Origin: Peribacillus frigoritolerans
GTDB lineage: Bacteria > Bacillota > Bacilli > Bacillales > DSM-1321
Assembly: GCF_001636405.1 (NCBI RefSeq)
Contig: NZ_KV440950.1
Location: forward strand, 5,286,262 to 5,350,261
DNA: 64,000 bases
Reading direction: 5' to 3'
Of the stretch, positions 45,383 through 55,105 are shown piece after piece; position 1 is the first letter of the stretch, and each line of letters begins with the position of its first letter. The position numbers and the translations under genes are program-made. Below the pieces are notes generated by a model that saw nothing but the letters and a program-made list of their open reading frames with translations, made no database searches and was not told where the DNA came from.

Positions 45383-46729
45383 CTATACAAATAAGCTTAG
45401 TAATAGAATGAATCCTAATCCAGCCACTGATATGATCGTCTCAAGCAAAGTCCATGTTGCGAATGTTTCTTTCATGCTTAAGCCAAAATACTCTTTAAAC
45501 ATCCAGAAACCAGCATCGTTAACGTGTGAAGCGATTAAACTTCCCGCTCCTGTAGCAAGTACGACCAGAGCAAGGTTAACGTCCGTCTGACCTAACATCG
45601 GAATAACCAAACCAGCTGTCGTCAAGGCAGCAACTGTAGCAGATCCCAATGAAATACGCAGGATTGCCGCGATGATCCAGGCAAGCAGGATTGGTGATAA
45701 TGATGTTCCTTTGAATAATTCAGCTACATAGTCACCTACACCGCCATCGATCAATACTTGTTTGAAGGCTCCTCCGCCCCCAATGATCAAGAGCATCATT
45801 CCGATATGCAGGATCGCTGATGTACAAGATTCCATAATATCCTTCATTGGAATCTTTCTTGCCACTCCCATTGAATAGACCGCAAATAATAAGGAAAGCA
45901 ACATGGAAGTACCGGCTTCACCAATAAAACGGATAGCGGCCAGTAAACCATTATCTTCAAATCCCATCGTTTTTTGCATCAAAGTGATGATTGTAGCAAT
46001 TGACATTAATATAACCGGAAGTAATGCAGTAAATACACTGATTCCAAATCCAGGTGTTTCTTCAAGTTTAAAAGATTTTTGTTCCCCTAATGAGGCAATG
46101 CTGCCTGTTTTCGTAAATGATTCAGGTACTAATCTTTTCGCTATCTTCGTAAATACTGGTCCAGCTAAAATAACGGTTGGAACTGCAATGATGAAGCCGT
46201 AAAGTAAAACTTGACCAATGTCTGCGCCATATTCACCAGCGATGACGGTTGGTCCTGGGTGCGGCGGTAAGAAACCGTGTGTTACGGATAATGCCGCCAC
46301 CATTGGAATGCCAAGATACAATATCGAAACTTTTAATTCTCTTGAAATCGCAAATACGATTGGAATCAATAATACTAATCCCACTTCAAAAAATAATGCG
46401 ATACCGATAATGAATGATGCTGCCACGACTGCCCATTGAATATTCTTTTCACCGAATTTCTTAACAAGGGTCATGGCAATGCGTTGCGCTCCGCCCGAAT
46501 CTGCGATCAACTTACCTAACATCGCCCCAAGTCCAAAGATTAACGCTAAGTGGCCGAGTGTTCCGCCTAATCCAGCTTCAATGGTTTTGACAATTCCGTC
46601 AAGCGGCATCCCAAGTGCTAAAGCCACTCCAAACGATACAATGATCAAGGAAATAAAGGTGTTTAATTTTAAGCCCATTATTAAAATTAATAAAGCGACA
46701 ATTCCTAAAGCGACAATGACTAATGGCAT
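45383..46729 (-). CDS. gntP: Gluconate permease GntP
   Basis: Proton-coupled gluconate importer of the GntP family. 448 aa, about 12-14 membrane helices. Family segments include GLGGTLGHLALIFGLGAMLG, GIPMVAALSVTHGFLPPHPGP (about 142-162) and SLIASHVNDAGFWMFKEYFG near the C-terminus. Third gene of the operon, 18 nt after gntK. Paralogues in the family carry other sugar acids, but the operon fixes gluconate as substrate. Confidence 0.95.
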   Translation of the reverse strand: MPLVIVALGIVALLILIMGLKLNTFISLIIVSFGVALALGMPLDGIVKTIEAGLGGTLGHLALIFGLGAMLGKLIADSGGAQRIAMTLVKKFGEKNIQWAVVAASFIIGIALFFEVGLVLLIPIVFAISRELKVSILYLGIPMVAALSVTHGFLPPHPGPTVIAGEYGADIGQVLLYGFIIAVPTVILAGPVFTKIAKRLVPESFTKTGSIASLGEQKSFKLEETPGFGISVFTALLPVILMSIATIITLMQKTMGFEDNGLLAAIRFIGEAGTSMLLSLLFAVYSMGVARKIPMKDIMESCTSAILHIGMMLLIIGGGGAFKQVLIDGGVGDYVAELFKGTSLSPILLAWIIAAILRISLGSATVAALTTAGLVIPMLGQTDVNLALVVLATGAGSLIASHVNDAGFWMFKEYFGLSMKETFATWTLLETIISVAGLGFILLLSLFV

Positions 46730-46747
46730 TGTAATCCCCCCATGTCT

Positions 46748-48292
46748 TTACTTTGCAGCATTTATTAAGTTTCTTTGGTAATTCGCAATCTGTGTATATT
46801 CGTTTTCCAATACCCTTGATAGGTTAATGAAAATCGGCAGCAGCTGCCTGTATTCATTTACAGAATCAGCTTTCGGTGTGTGCTTGTGGGTATTGCCTAT
46901 CATTTCAGAAACCACTTCGAAGGAATCAATTTCCCCAGTTGCATATAACCCTAATATACAAGCACCAAGGCACGAACTTTCGTAGCTTTCTGGAACCACG
47001 ACTTCCGATTCGAAGATATCGGACATCATTTGTCGCCAAACATCCGACCTTGCGAATCCTCCCGTAGCTTGAATTCGGGTCACGGGACCGTCCATGCATT
47101 CGGTTAAGGCCAAAAATACGGTGTATAAATTGTAAATGACTCCCTCTAGCGCCGCTCGAATCATATGTTCTTTCTTATGCGACAGCGTTAATCCGAAAAA
47201 TGAACCCCTTACGTCCGGATTCCATAATGGTGCACGTTCACCTGCAAGATATGGATGGAATAACAATCCATCAGCGCCCGGTCTTACCCGTTCGGCAATC
47301 TTGGTCAAGACTTCATAAGCGTCGATTCCGAGTCTTTTAGCTGTTTCCACCTCGGAAGAAGCAAATTCATCGCGAATCCAGCGAAGGACCATCCCCCCAT
47401 TGTTTACCGGCCCGCCAATCACCCAATGCTTTTCCGTTAAGGCATAGCAAAAGATTCTTCCTTTTTCGTCTGTTTTCGGTTCGTCAATAATTGTCCGAAT
47501 CGCACCGCTTGTCCCGATCGTGACAGCGATTTCACCTTTCCGGATAGCGTTTACACCTAGATTTGAAAGGACACCATCACTTGCCCCAATGACAAATGGT
47601 GTTTGTGGGTCAATCCCGATCTGTTTGGCTAAATCCGCGTCACAGTTGTTAAAGGTCTTTGTTGTTGGTACGAGTTCAGATAATTGATCACGCGTTACTC
47701 CAGCAATTCTTAGGGCTTCCTCATCCCAATCCAAGTTTTTGAGATTCAACATGCCCATGGATGAAGCAAGGGAATAATCGACAACGTATTGATCAAAGAA
47801 CTTTTTAAAGATATATTCTTTAATCCCGATATACTTTTTAACATTGGTTGCGATCTCCGGGTGATCATTCACGATCCAGGTAATCTTGGATAATGGTGAC
47901 ATCGGGTGAATCGGTGTTCCGGTTCGCTTGTAAACTTCATGCCCATCTAATTCATCCTTTATTTTATGGGCCCAAGCTTCACTGCGATTATCTGCCCAAG
48001 TGATGCAAGAGGTTAGCGGCTGGTCGTTTTCATCCATAGCTATAACACTATGCATCGCACTGCTAAATGAAATAAATGATGGTTTTTTATCTGGATGCTG
48101 CTTCGTTATATTTGAAAAGGCTTTCAGAACAGCCTGGAAAATCTCCTCAGGGTCTTGTTCCGCCGTTGTCATATCCGGTGTGTAAAGAGGATAGCCAATA
48201 TTCTCTTGCTGGATGACATCGCCTTTTTTCGTGAATAATACAGCTTTTGTACTTGTTGTACCGATGTCTACTCCTAACATATAGCTAGTCAT
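46748..48292 (-). CDS. gntK: Gluconokinase
   Basis: Phosphorylates gluconate to 6-phosphogluconate. 514 aa, FGGY carbohydrate kinase. N-terminal LGVDIGTTSTKAVLF; the second lobe has EIAVTIGTSGAIR and the C-terminal ATP-site segment RIQATGGFARSDVWRQ. The ATG at 48292 matches the B. subtilis N-terminus (MTSYMLG.DIGTTSTK). It overlaps the gntR stop by 8 nt and reuses AAAGGAG inside gntR as ribosome site; the longer frame to 48376 lies within gntR. Confidence 0.95.
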   Translation of the reverse strand: MTSYMLGVDIGTTSTKAVLFTKKGDVIQQENIGYPLYTPDMTTAEQDPEEIFQAVLKAFSNITKQHPDKKPSFISFSSAMHSVIAMDENDQPLTSCITWADNRSEAWAHKIKDELDGHEVYKRTGTPIHPMSPLSKITWIVNDHPEIATNVKKYIGIKEYIFKKFFDQYVVDYSLASSMGMLNLKNLDWDEEALRIAGVTRDQLSELVPTTKTFNNCDADLAKQIGIDPQTPFVIGASDGVLSNLGVNAIRKGEIAVTIGTSGAIRTIIDEPKTDEKGRIFCYALTEKHWVIGGPVNNGGMVLRWIRDEFASSEVETAKRLGIDAYEVLTKIAERVRPGADGLLFHPYLAGERAPLWNPDVRGSFFGLTLSHKKEHMIRAALEGVIYNLYTVFLALTECMDGPVTRIQATGGFARSDVWRQMMSDIFESEVVVPESYESSCLGACILGLYATGEIDSFEVVSEMIGNTHKHTPKADSVNEYRQLLPIFINLSRVLENEYTQIANYQRNLINAAK

Positions 48293-49016
48293 TTTCTTGT
48301 TCGACTCCTTTTGAAAGCATCTGTTGAGCCATCCATAAGTCTTCAACTTTTCCTTGAACATCATCAAAGTTTTCATGTAACGACTTAATCATGATGTCTC
48401 GATCTTTTGTTTTGATCGCATCAATATACAGCTGATGATTATTTATGATCCGTGTAAAGTCTTCATACTTTTCTTTAAAACGGCTGCGCATGGATAGAAG
48501 AATCAAACTTTCCATTACAGGTTTTAAATTATCCCAGATCATCAGGATGTAGGAATGATCGATGGAGCGAATGATCGTTTCGTGGAATAGAACATCCTGA
48601 TAGGAAAACTCATCCGCATCCAGGTATTTTATGGACACTTTCATCATTCCCAATATTTTACTAAGTTCCATTACTAATTCATTCGTGTTCATCCTCACTA
48701 GACGTTCAAATACAAACGTTTCAATGAGAATACGTACATCATAAATTTCTGCATACTTTTTTTCTGTTAAACCAATGACAACCGCACCCATTCTTTCTAA
48801 TCGGATGATATTTTCAGAGGCCAGTATTTTTAACGCTTCACGAACGGGTGAGCGGCTTACGCCGAAATCAGCAGCTAATTTATTTTCAGAAAGGATGGCA
48901 CCGCTTTCAATCATCCCCGAAATAATACGCATTCTAAGCTCGGATGTAACGCGATCGCCAGCTGAAGCTTTTGAAAGCCATTTTACAGGATAAAGAAATT
49001 CCTTTGATTCAGCCAT
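48285..49016 (-). CDS. gntR: Gluconate operon repressor GntR
   Basis: Repressor of its own operon, released by gluconate. 243 aa, the same length as B. subtilis GntR. Winged helix with ENKLAADFGVSRSPVREALK (about 43-62), then an all-helical FCD effector domain (about 90-225). First gene of the gnt operon; a matching operator lies 30 nt upstream of its start. Confidence 0.95.
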   Translation of the reverse strand: MAESKEFLYPVKWLSKASAGDRVTSELRMRIISGMIESGAILSENKLAADFGVSRSPVREALKILASENIIRLERMGAVVIGLTEKKYAEIYDVRILIETFVFERLVRMNTNELVMELSKILGMMKVSIKYLDADEFSYQDVLFHETIIRSIDHSYILMIWDNLKPVMESLILLSMRSRFKEKYEDFTRIINNHQLYIDAIKTKDRDIMIKSLHENFDDVQGKVEDLWMAQQMLSKGVEQEND

Positions 49017-49045
49017 AAATTCACCTTCTTATAGAGTTCAAGTAC

Positions 49046-49059
49046 ACTTGTATACAAGT
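49046..49059. promoter_or_regulatory. GntR operator in the gnt promoter
   Basis: A perfect 14-bp palindrome (ACTTGTATACAAGT), extended on one side by TA, nearly equal to the known B. subtilis gnt operator core. A TATAAAAT-like -10 lies immediately upstream on the minus strand (about 49060-49067), so bound GntR would cover the start site. Confidence 0.85.
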
Positions 49060-49067
49060 ATTTTATA

Positions 49068-49519
49068 ATAATCATAATAAATAATGCAAGCTTTTTGAAT
49101 TCAACCGGGTTCTTGCCAATATACTCCAAGTTTGTTGGGAGTTTAGAAGGTTCTGGGGCAAAATAACTTATAAATGAATACCTGGTATTATTTTTTTCAC
49201 TGCATTCCCACCAAGCGCTTCACTCCTTTTCCAGAAATTTTTTAAAGCCTTCCCTCTGATACATCAAAAGAGATGTAGGTTCCTTCAACTCGAGGTTTAA
49301 TACTGCTTTTCATAGACTCCATCTCATAAACAATCAACTGACCAGTCTATTTATTGAAGCTTTTCAATGCCCCCATTTTTATCTCACTAAAAAAAGCTTG
49401 GACCTACGGTCTTAGCTTCTTCCGTTGCCCCTCGGGATCAAAGCATCCGTGTTAACCTATTACTTAAATTATTTTAATTCTTAAAATTTATTATTTTTAG
49501 AAAATTGTAAATTTAAATC
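49068..49519. other. Intergenic region between gnt and galactonate operons
   Basis: No gene seen. On the minus strand a hairpin at about 49386-49414 (AGCT..GACC-gta-GGTC..AGCT, then U7) looks like a terminator, but no minus-strand gene precedes it; it may be a leftover. Upstream control DNA of both operons lies at the two ends. Confidence 0.45.
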
Positions 49520-49593
49520 TTGATATTTAGCTTCCCTATGATAATATTAAATCATCAAATCACATACAGGATACCAAATCATATATGTGATTT
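49520..49593 (+). promoter_or_regulatory. Promoter and inverted-repeat operator of the galactonate operon
   Basis: -35 TTGATA (49520-49525) and -10 TAATAT (49542-49547) are 16 bp apart. Downstream, AAATCACATA (49557-49566) and TATGTGATTT (49584-49593) are exact inverted half-sites with 27-bp centre spacing, where a repressor would block elongation. Autoregulation by the IclR protein is inferred. Confidence 0.6.
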
Positions 49594-49609
49594 AAAGGAG
49601 AGTAAACAA

Positions 49610-50371
49610 ATGTCCGTTAAATCTGCAGAAAGAGTTTTAAGAGTGTTTGAATTATTAAGCCAGAATCAGCATGGTTTAACAATCAAGGAAATTAGTGAAT
49701 CCTTATCTTTTCCACAAAGCAGTACTTCTGGTCTCATTAGAACGTTGTTAAATGAAGGGTATCTCTCTCTCGATTCCTTTAATAAATATAAGTTAGGACC
49801 AAAGCTGATTCAAATTGGCAGCGCTGCCATGGATTCGTTGGATATTTCCTCACAAGGGATGCCTTATTTAAAAAAATTGATGGAGGATGTTCAAGAAACG
49901 GTGTTCATGGCCGTGTTATCAGAGAATGAACTGGTATATGTTGCGAAAATTGATAACAACCGTTCTATTCGTACTACTGCACAGCCTGGAAGTCAAAAAC
50001 CCTTATATTGCACAGGTCTCGGAAAGGCTTTTTTGGCCTTTTTACCTCAGCAACAAAGGACTACTATCCTGGATAATCTTGAATTACGCCCTATCACCGA
50101 GCATACCATCACAGACAAAAAGAGGCTTGAGCAGCAGCTAACATTGTTTAATGAGCTTGGTTATTCAATAGATGATGAGGAAAATGAAGATGGTTTATTT
50201 TGCCTTGCCGCTCCGATTTACGGAAGCAACCATACCATTCAAGCAGCCGTCAGTGTTGCAGGTCCAAAGGATAGGATGATTAAGCAAAAGGATTTTATCG
50301 TAGAAAAATTGATTACCACGGCAAAAGACATTGCAACCAGTATTGGAAATGCAGGGAATAGTCAGTTTTAA
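49610..50371 (+). CDS. IclR-family transcriptional regulator
   Basis: 253 aa. N-terminal winged helix (about 1-60; LTIKEISESLSFPQSSTSGL) and a C-terminal IclR effector domain (about 75-245; RTTAQPGSQKPLYCTGLGKA, LGYSIDDEENEDGLFCLAAP). It leads the operon for D-galactonate breakdown and probably senses galactonate or KDGal. The ATG at 49610 is 7 nt after AAAGGAGAG; the longer frame begins inside the operator and was rejected. Its stop overlaps an ATG of the kinase frame. Confidence 0.9.
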   Translation: MSVKSAERVLRVFELLSQNQHGLTIKEISESLSFPQSSTSGLIRTLLNEGYLSLDSFNKYKLGPKLIQIGSAAMDSLDISSQGMPYLKKLMEDVQETVFMAVLSENELVYVAKIDNNRSIRTTAQPGSQKPLYCTGLGKAFLAFLPQQQRTTILDNLELRPITEHTITDKKRLEQQLTLFNELGYSIDDEENEDGLFCLAAPIYGSNHTIQAAVSVAGPKDRMIKQKDFIVEKLITTAKDIATSIGNAGNSQF

Positions 50372-50388
50372 TGAAACGAGGTGTTCAT

Positions 50389-51342
50389 ATGGATGTTGTA
50401 AGTTTAGGGGAAACGATGATCATATTTTCTGCTGAAGAAACAGGTCAATTACGATACAACCGGAATTTCACTTCGAGAGTTGCCGGTGCTGAAACAAATA
50501 CACTTATTGGATTAGCGAAACTTGGCTATCAAACGGGATGGATGAGCAGAGTAGGCAAGGATGAGCTTGGAAAACGTATCCTTTCAAAAATACGGGGGGA
50601 AGGCGTAGACACTTCTTTTGTAAAAGAAGATGAAAGCGCACCCACGGGTTTGTTTTTAAGAGAAAGAACGACTATCAATAGTTCAAGAGTCTTCTATTAC
50701 CGAAATCAATCTGCTGCCAGTAAAATGGTCCCTGCAGATATGGAAGAAAGCTATTTAGCCAAAGCAAAATTCCTATATCTTACTGGAATAACACCTGCAC
50801 TTAGTGATTCTTGTAAAAACACCGTTTTACATGCAATAGAGCTTGCCAAGAAAAATGGTCAAAAAATCGTATTTGACCCCAATGTACGGAAGACGCTTCT
50901 TGATGATAAAACTGGGAGAGAAACGTTATTGGAAATAGCAGCAAAGTCCGATATCATTCTTCCAGGAATCTCGGAAGGATACTACTTATTCAAGTCAACA
51001 GATTGTGAAGAGATAGCGAAAGAATGTAAACAATTAGGTGCCGAAATGGCAATAGTGAAACTGGGAGAAAAGGGAGCATACTATTCCACTTCTGATACTT
51101 CTGGTTATGTTCAGCCTTATCAAGTCGAAAGGGTAATCGATCCCATTGGAGCTGGCGATGGATTCGCTGCCGGCGTATTATCGGGAATATTGGATGAAAT
51201 CCCCATTCACGAAGCGGTAAAACGTGGTTGTGCGATAGGAGCAATTGTTACATCTGTAGATGGTGACATTGAAGGGCTTCCAGATAAAGAAACACTTGAA
51301 GAATATATGAACCTAACCAATAAAGAGGATGTAATCCGTTAA
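50389..51342 (+). CDS. PfkB-family 2-keto-3-deoxy sugar-acid kinase
   Basis: 317 aa ribokinase-fold kinase. Gly-rich N-terminal SRVAGAETNTLIGLAKLGYQ; substrate segment KIVFDPNVRKTLL; anion hole and catalytic base in DPIGAGDGFAAG (Asp257). It resembles KdgK (2-keto-3-deoxygluconate kinase). In this operon its substrate is probably 2-keto-3-deoxygalactonate, the job done by the unrelated DgoK in E. coli. The ATG at 50389 is preceded by CGAGGTG. Confidence 0.85.
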   Translation: MDVVSLGETMIIFSAEETGQLRYNRNFTSRVAGAETNTLIGLAKLGYQTGWMSRVGKDELGKRILSKIRGEGVDTSFVKEDESAPTGLFLRERTTINSSRVFYYRNQSAASKMVPADMEESYLAKAKFLYLTGITPALSDSCKNTVLHAIELAKKNGQKIVFDPNVRKTLLDDKTGRETLLEIAAKSDIILPGISEGYYLFKSTDCEEIAKECKQLGAEMAIVKLGEKGAYYSTSDTSGYVQPYQVERVIDPIGAGDGFAAGVLSGILDEIPIHEAVKRGCAIGAIVTSVDGDIEGLPDKETLEEYMNLTNKEDVIR

Positions 51343-51355
51343 AGGAGTGTTCAGA

Positions 51356-51982
51356 ATGAATACGCTTACTCAAATTTTTGAAAATAAAATCATATCCATT
51401 GTCCGAGGGGCAATGCCAGAGGATACATTAAAAATTGCAAAGGCCTTACGGGATGGTGGTGTCAGATTAATTGAGATCACTCTTAACTCCCCTAATGCAC
51501 TAGAATCTATTGAACTAATTTCTCAAGAGCTTGGCGAGGAAATGGTGGTGGGTGCTGGTACGGTATTAGACCCTGAAACAGCCCGGGCAGCCCTACTCGC
51601 AGGTTCAAAATTCATCTTATCTCCAACCGTACATCTAGAAACCATTAAAATGACGAAAAGATATGGTGCAGTTAGTATACCAGGGGCTTTCACCCCTACG
51701 GAAATTCTAACAGCATATGAAAATGGAGGAGATATTATCAAGGTTTTCCCGGCAAGTGTCGGTCCCAATTATTTTAAAGATATTCGGGGTCCGTTATCTC
51801 ATATCCCTCTTTTACCTACAGGGGGAGTTACTTTAGACAATATAACCGAGTTCCAAAAAGCTGGAGTTGTTGGTTTCGGAATTGGCAGCTCGCTTGTCGA
51901 CGCAAAACAGGAAGTAAACGAAAAGTATTTAGCGGCATTGACGCAAAAAGCTAAATCATTTGTTTCTGCTATTCGATCTTAA
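51356..51982 (+). CDS. Class I KDPG/KDPGal aldolase
   Basis: Splits 2-keto-3-deoxy-6-phosphogluconate or -galactonate to pyruvate and glyceraldehyde 3-phosphate. 208 aa. Catalytic Glu40 in RLIEITLNSP and Schiff-base Lys129 in DIIKVFPAS, plus the phosphate-site LPTGGVTLDN. The start at 51356 follows AAAGGAG; GTG at 51347 is less likely. The C4 stereochemistry preferred cannot be told by eye; context favours the galactonate product (DgoA-like). Confidence 0.9.
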   Translation: MNTLTQIFENKIISIVRGAMPEDTLKIAKALRDGGVRLIEITLNSPNALESIELISQELGEEMVVGAGTVLDPETARAALLAGSKFILSPTVHLETIKMTKRYGAVSIPGAFTPTEILTAYENGGDIIKVFPASVGPNYFKDIRGPLSHIPLLPTGGVTLDNITEFQKAGVVGFGIGSSLVDAKQEVNEKYLAALTQKAKSFVSAIRS

Positions 51983-52033
51983 AATCATAGATGTCTATCA
52001 ATCACCGCAAAAACTACTAGGGAGAGATTAACA

Positions 52034-53182
52034 ATGAAAATTAAAAGCTATGAATTATTCCAAGTACCACCTCGTTGGTTATTTTTAAAAATTGAAACAG
52101 ATGAAGGCATTGTTGGCTGGGGAGAACCCGTAATTGAGGGAAAAGCGGCAACTGTAAAAGCTGCAGTTGATGAATTAATGGAAAATCTAATTGGTAAAGA
52201 TCCACTTAATATTGAAGACCATTGGAATCTCATGTACAGAGCAGGATTCTATCGTGGAGGCCCAATCTTAATGAGTGCGATTTCCGGGATTGATCAAGCT
52301 CTTTGGGATATCAAAGGGAAATATTATAACGCCCCGGTCCACCAGCTACTTGGAGGAAAAGCCAGAGATTCTATTAAGGTTTATTCTTGGATTGGCGGAG
52401 ACCGCCCTTCCGATGTTGGTGAAGCAGCTAAGGAAGTTGTATCTAAGGGATTCACAGCGGTTAAAATGAATGGGACTGAAGAACTACAATATGTTGACTC
52501 TTATGAAAAAATCGATCAGGTGATGGAGCGAATTGCTGCTGTACGTGAATCGGTAGGCCCACATATTGGAATCGGAATTGACTTTCACGGAAGGGTCCAT
52601 AAACCAATGGCCAAAATCCTTGTAAAAGAGCTGGAAGCATACAGACCGATGTTCATTGAAGAACCTGTATTACCAGAGAATAATGAAGCTTTGCGGGATA
52701 TTGTGAATCATACTGCGATTCCGATTGCAACCGGTGAAAGAATGTACTCTAAGTGGGATTTTAAAAAGCTGCTGACAGATGGATATGCTGATATTATTCA
52801 GCCTGACTTATCGCACGCTGGGGGAATAACAGAATGTAAGAAAATCATCTCGATGGCTGAGGCTTTTGATGTGGCAGCCGCTCCTCATTGTCCATTAGGA
52901 CCGATTGCTTTGGCAGCCTGTCTACAAGTGGATGCTACTTGCCATAACGCATTTATCCAAGAACAAAGCCTAGGCATTCATTATAACCAAGGTAGTGATT
53001 TGCTGGATTACATAGTTGATAATCAAGTGTTCAAATACGAGGAAGGCTATGTGAAAATTCCGGATGGGGCAGGACTGGGAATTGAGATAAATGAGGACCA
53101 TGTGAGAAAAATGACGGAGATTGGTCATAATTGGAGAAACCCTGTTTGGAGACACAAGGACGGTAGTATCGCGGAGTGGTAA
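52034..53182 (+). CDS. dgoD: D-galactonate dehydratase
   Basis: Enolase-superfamily enzyme converting D-galactonate to 2-keto-3-deoxygalactonate. 382 aa, same length and numbering as E. coli DgoD. Mg2+ ligands Asp183, Glu209 and Glu235 (GIDFHGR, FIEEPV, ATGERM), bases His185 and His285 (APHCPLGP). The ends also match ([36 protein letters not shown]). The best-supported substrate call in the operon. GGGAGAG lies before the ATG. Confidence 0.94.
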   Translation: MKIKSYELFQVPPRWLFLKIETDEGIVGWGEPVIEGKAATVKAAVDELMENLIGKDPLNIEDHWNLMYRAGFYRGGPILMSAISGIDQALWDIKGKYYNAPVHQLLGGKARDSIKVYSWIGGDRPSDVGEAAKEVVSKGFTAVKMNGTEELQYVDSYEKIDQVMERIAAVRESVGPHIGIGIDFHGRVHKPMAKILVKELEAYRPMFIEEPVLPENNEALRDIVNHTAIPIATGERMYSKWDFKKLLTDGYADIIQPDLSHAGGITECKKIISMAEAFDVAAAPHCPLGPIALAACLQVDATCHNAFIQEQSLGIHYNQGSDLLDYIVDNQVFKYEEGYVKIPDGAGLGIEINEDHVRKMTEIGHNWRNPVWRHKDGSIAEW

Positions 53183-53213
53183 AAGAAAATCCCAAATGAA
53201 AAAGGTGAGTACA

Positions 53214-54539
53214 GTGAATAAGAAAATGACAAAAGTTCGTTACGGAATTGTAATGATGCTATTTTTCACCGTAATTATTAACTACATGGATCGAAGCAAT
53301 ATTTCCATAGCAGCACCTTTTATTTCAAAAGAACTAGGATTGGATTCCGTAAGTATGGGGTTAATCTTTTCTGCGTTCGGCTGGACTTATTGTGCTTTGC
53401 AGATTCCAGGCGGGTGGATTTTAGAAAAACTAGGGAACCGCAGAACTCACGCATACGGAATTGCGGGATTTTCCATCGCAACGCTTCTACAGGGATTTGC
53501 AAGCGGGTTTTCAGGATTTTTCTTGTTACGGGTCGGACTTGGAGCGTTCGAAGCTCCTGCCTTCCCGACCAACAGTAAGGTTGCGGCAAGCTGGTTTCCA
53601 GAAAATGAACGAGCAAGAGCCATCTCCATCTACACATCCGGTCAATTTGTAGGCCTGGCTTTCTTAACTCCAACATTAGTGTTTCTCCAGCAGTCCGTAG
53701 GCTGGCGTGGGCTTTTTATTATAACAGGGATCATAGGGGTGGCTTGGTCCATTTTATGGTATGTTTTATATAGAGATCCACAGCATAGTAAGAGCATAAA
53801 CAAGGCTGAAATGGATTATATCAAAAAAGGTGGAGCTATCATTGAATCTTCTTCTCGAAATGATGATTCACCTGTTAGAAAAATAGGTAAAAAAGATTTC
53901 TTGGCTGTTCTGACAAGCAGAAAACTATGGGGAATATATATAGGACAGTTTGCAGTAGCCTCCACATTATGGTTTTTCTTAACATGGTTCCCTACTTACC
54001 TTGTTGAATACAGAGGCTTAACATTCATTAAGTCTGGTCTTCTGGCTTCCTTACCATTCTTAGCGGCATTTGTCGGAGTTTTACTAGCAGGCTTCCTATC
54101 CGATTTCCTTGTTAAAAAAGGAGTATCGGCAGATATTGCAAGGAAAGTTCCTGTAATATCAGGATTATTGCTTTCCACTTCAATCATTGGAGCGAATTTC
54201 GTTGACAATACTAATCTAGTTATTTTATTCATGTGTATCGCCTTTTTTGGAAACGGTTTCGCTTCAATCACCTGGGTGTTTGTTTCATTGCTTGCCCCAA
54301 AAAGGCTGATTGGGATTGCTGGAGGTACCTTCAACTTCATTGGTGGTACAGCATCCATCATTATACCGATTGTGATTGGCTTCCTGGCAAAGGGCGGTGA
54401 TTTTGCTCCTGCACTTACCTTTATTGCTTGTATAACCTTTGCTGGAGCCCTGTCCTACATTTTCTTGGTTGGCAAAATCGAAAGGGTTCAGGATTATGTG
54501 GATTTTGATTTAACGAATGATAACAAGTTATCAAGCTAA
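53214..54539 (+). CDS. dgoT: MFS D-galactonate transporter (anion:cation symporter family)
   Basis: 441 aa, 12 membrane helices. It begins VRYGIVMMLFFTVIINYMDR, the characteristic first helix of the ACS family (DgoT, GarP, ExuT). The cytoplasmic loop motif GGWILEKLGNRR follows. Position behind dgoD supports galactonate uptake. I chose the GTG at 53214, just after AAAGGTGAG; an ATG at 53196 lacks a ribosome site. The longer frame from 53121 overlaps dgoD. Confidence 0.88.
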   Translation: MNKKMTKVRYGIVMMLFFTVIINYMDRSNISIAAPFISKELGLDSVSMGLIFSAFGWTYCALQIPGGWILEKLGNRRTHAYGIAGFSIATLLQGFASGFSGFFLLRVGLGAFEAPAFPTNSKVAASWFPENERARAISIYTSGQFVGLAFLTPTLVFLQQSVGWRGLFIITGIIGVAWSILWYVLYRDPQHSKSINKAEMDYIKKGGAIIESSSRNDDSPVRKIGKKDFLAVLTSRKLWGIYIGQFAVASTLWFFLTWFPTYLVEYRGLTFIKSGLLASLPFLAAFVGVLLAGFLSDFLVKKGVSADIARKVPVISGLLLSTSIIGANFVDNTNLVILFMCIAFFGNGFASITWVFVSLLAPKRLIGIAGGTFNFIGGTASIIIPIVIGFLAKGGDFAPALTFIACITFAGALSYIFLVGKIERVQDYVDFDLTNDNKLSS

Positions 54540-54562
54540 TGATGAATGCGTAGAATACCTAA

Positions 54563-54615
54563 ACAAACAACAAAGCAGTGCACCCGAAAATTGGGATCAC
54601 TGCTTTGTTGTTTGT
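54563..54615 (+). terminator. Terminator of the galactonate operon
   Basis: 18-bp perfect stem (ACAAACAACAAAGCAGTG and complement) around a 17-nt loop, ending in a U-rich 3' arm. Confidence 0.85.
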
Positions 54616-54771
54616 CAGATAAGCTAAATAATATAGAAGCTAAATGCAGTAATTATTGCTAAGACTAGCTTTTTGCAAAAATCCGATAAGGAGTATTATG
54701 TAAAACGAATCACCATCAATTTTTTCCATTTCCACAACCGTTATCCCACAGTATTAATGAAAAAACCGGCC

Positions 54772-54993
54772 TCATTTGGTAATGATTTTCACCAATGCAT
54801 TAACTTCATTAATAGTAAGCTCTACGTTATGCTCGATAAAGGAATCCTCTTTTGCAACATGTATATAAGTTTTTAAAAAAACTCCATAGATATCAAATTT
54901 ACTCAATAAGCGTTCTAATTTTGTCGATATCCGCTCAGAATTTGTAGTTATTTCTCGGGAAATTGTTGAAATTTGAATGTGACATATCGTTTG
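54772..54993 (-). pseudogene. 73-codon open frame without a start, likely gene remnant
   Basis: Reads ISTISREITTNSERISTKLE, RLLSKFDIYGVFLKTYIHVA, KEDSFIEHNVELTINEVNAL, VKIITK. Composition is clearly protein-like (amphipathic helices), but no ATG, GTG or TTG with a ribosome site begins it, and a TGA bounds it upstream. Probably a truncated gene; a rare start codon is the alternative. No family recognised. Confidence 0.4.
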
Positions 54994-55105
54994 TCAGGTA
55001 GATGCTCATTTCACACGTAGCTGCAAGTTTATTGGGTTAATAATCCAGCTCTCTTTTAATTGAATGAGAACATGGGTTAATGCGAGTTGAGAAGGATAAG
55101 AACTT

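Noticed and set aside
49386-49414. Terminator-like hairpin with U7 on the minus strand
   Set aside because: No minus-strand gene lies upstream of it, so it could not be tied to a transcript; noted in the intergenic entry only.
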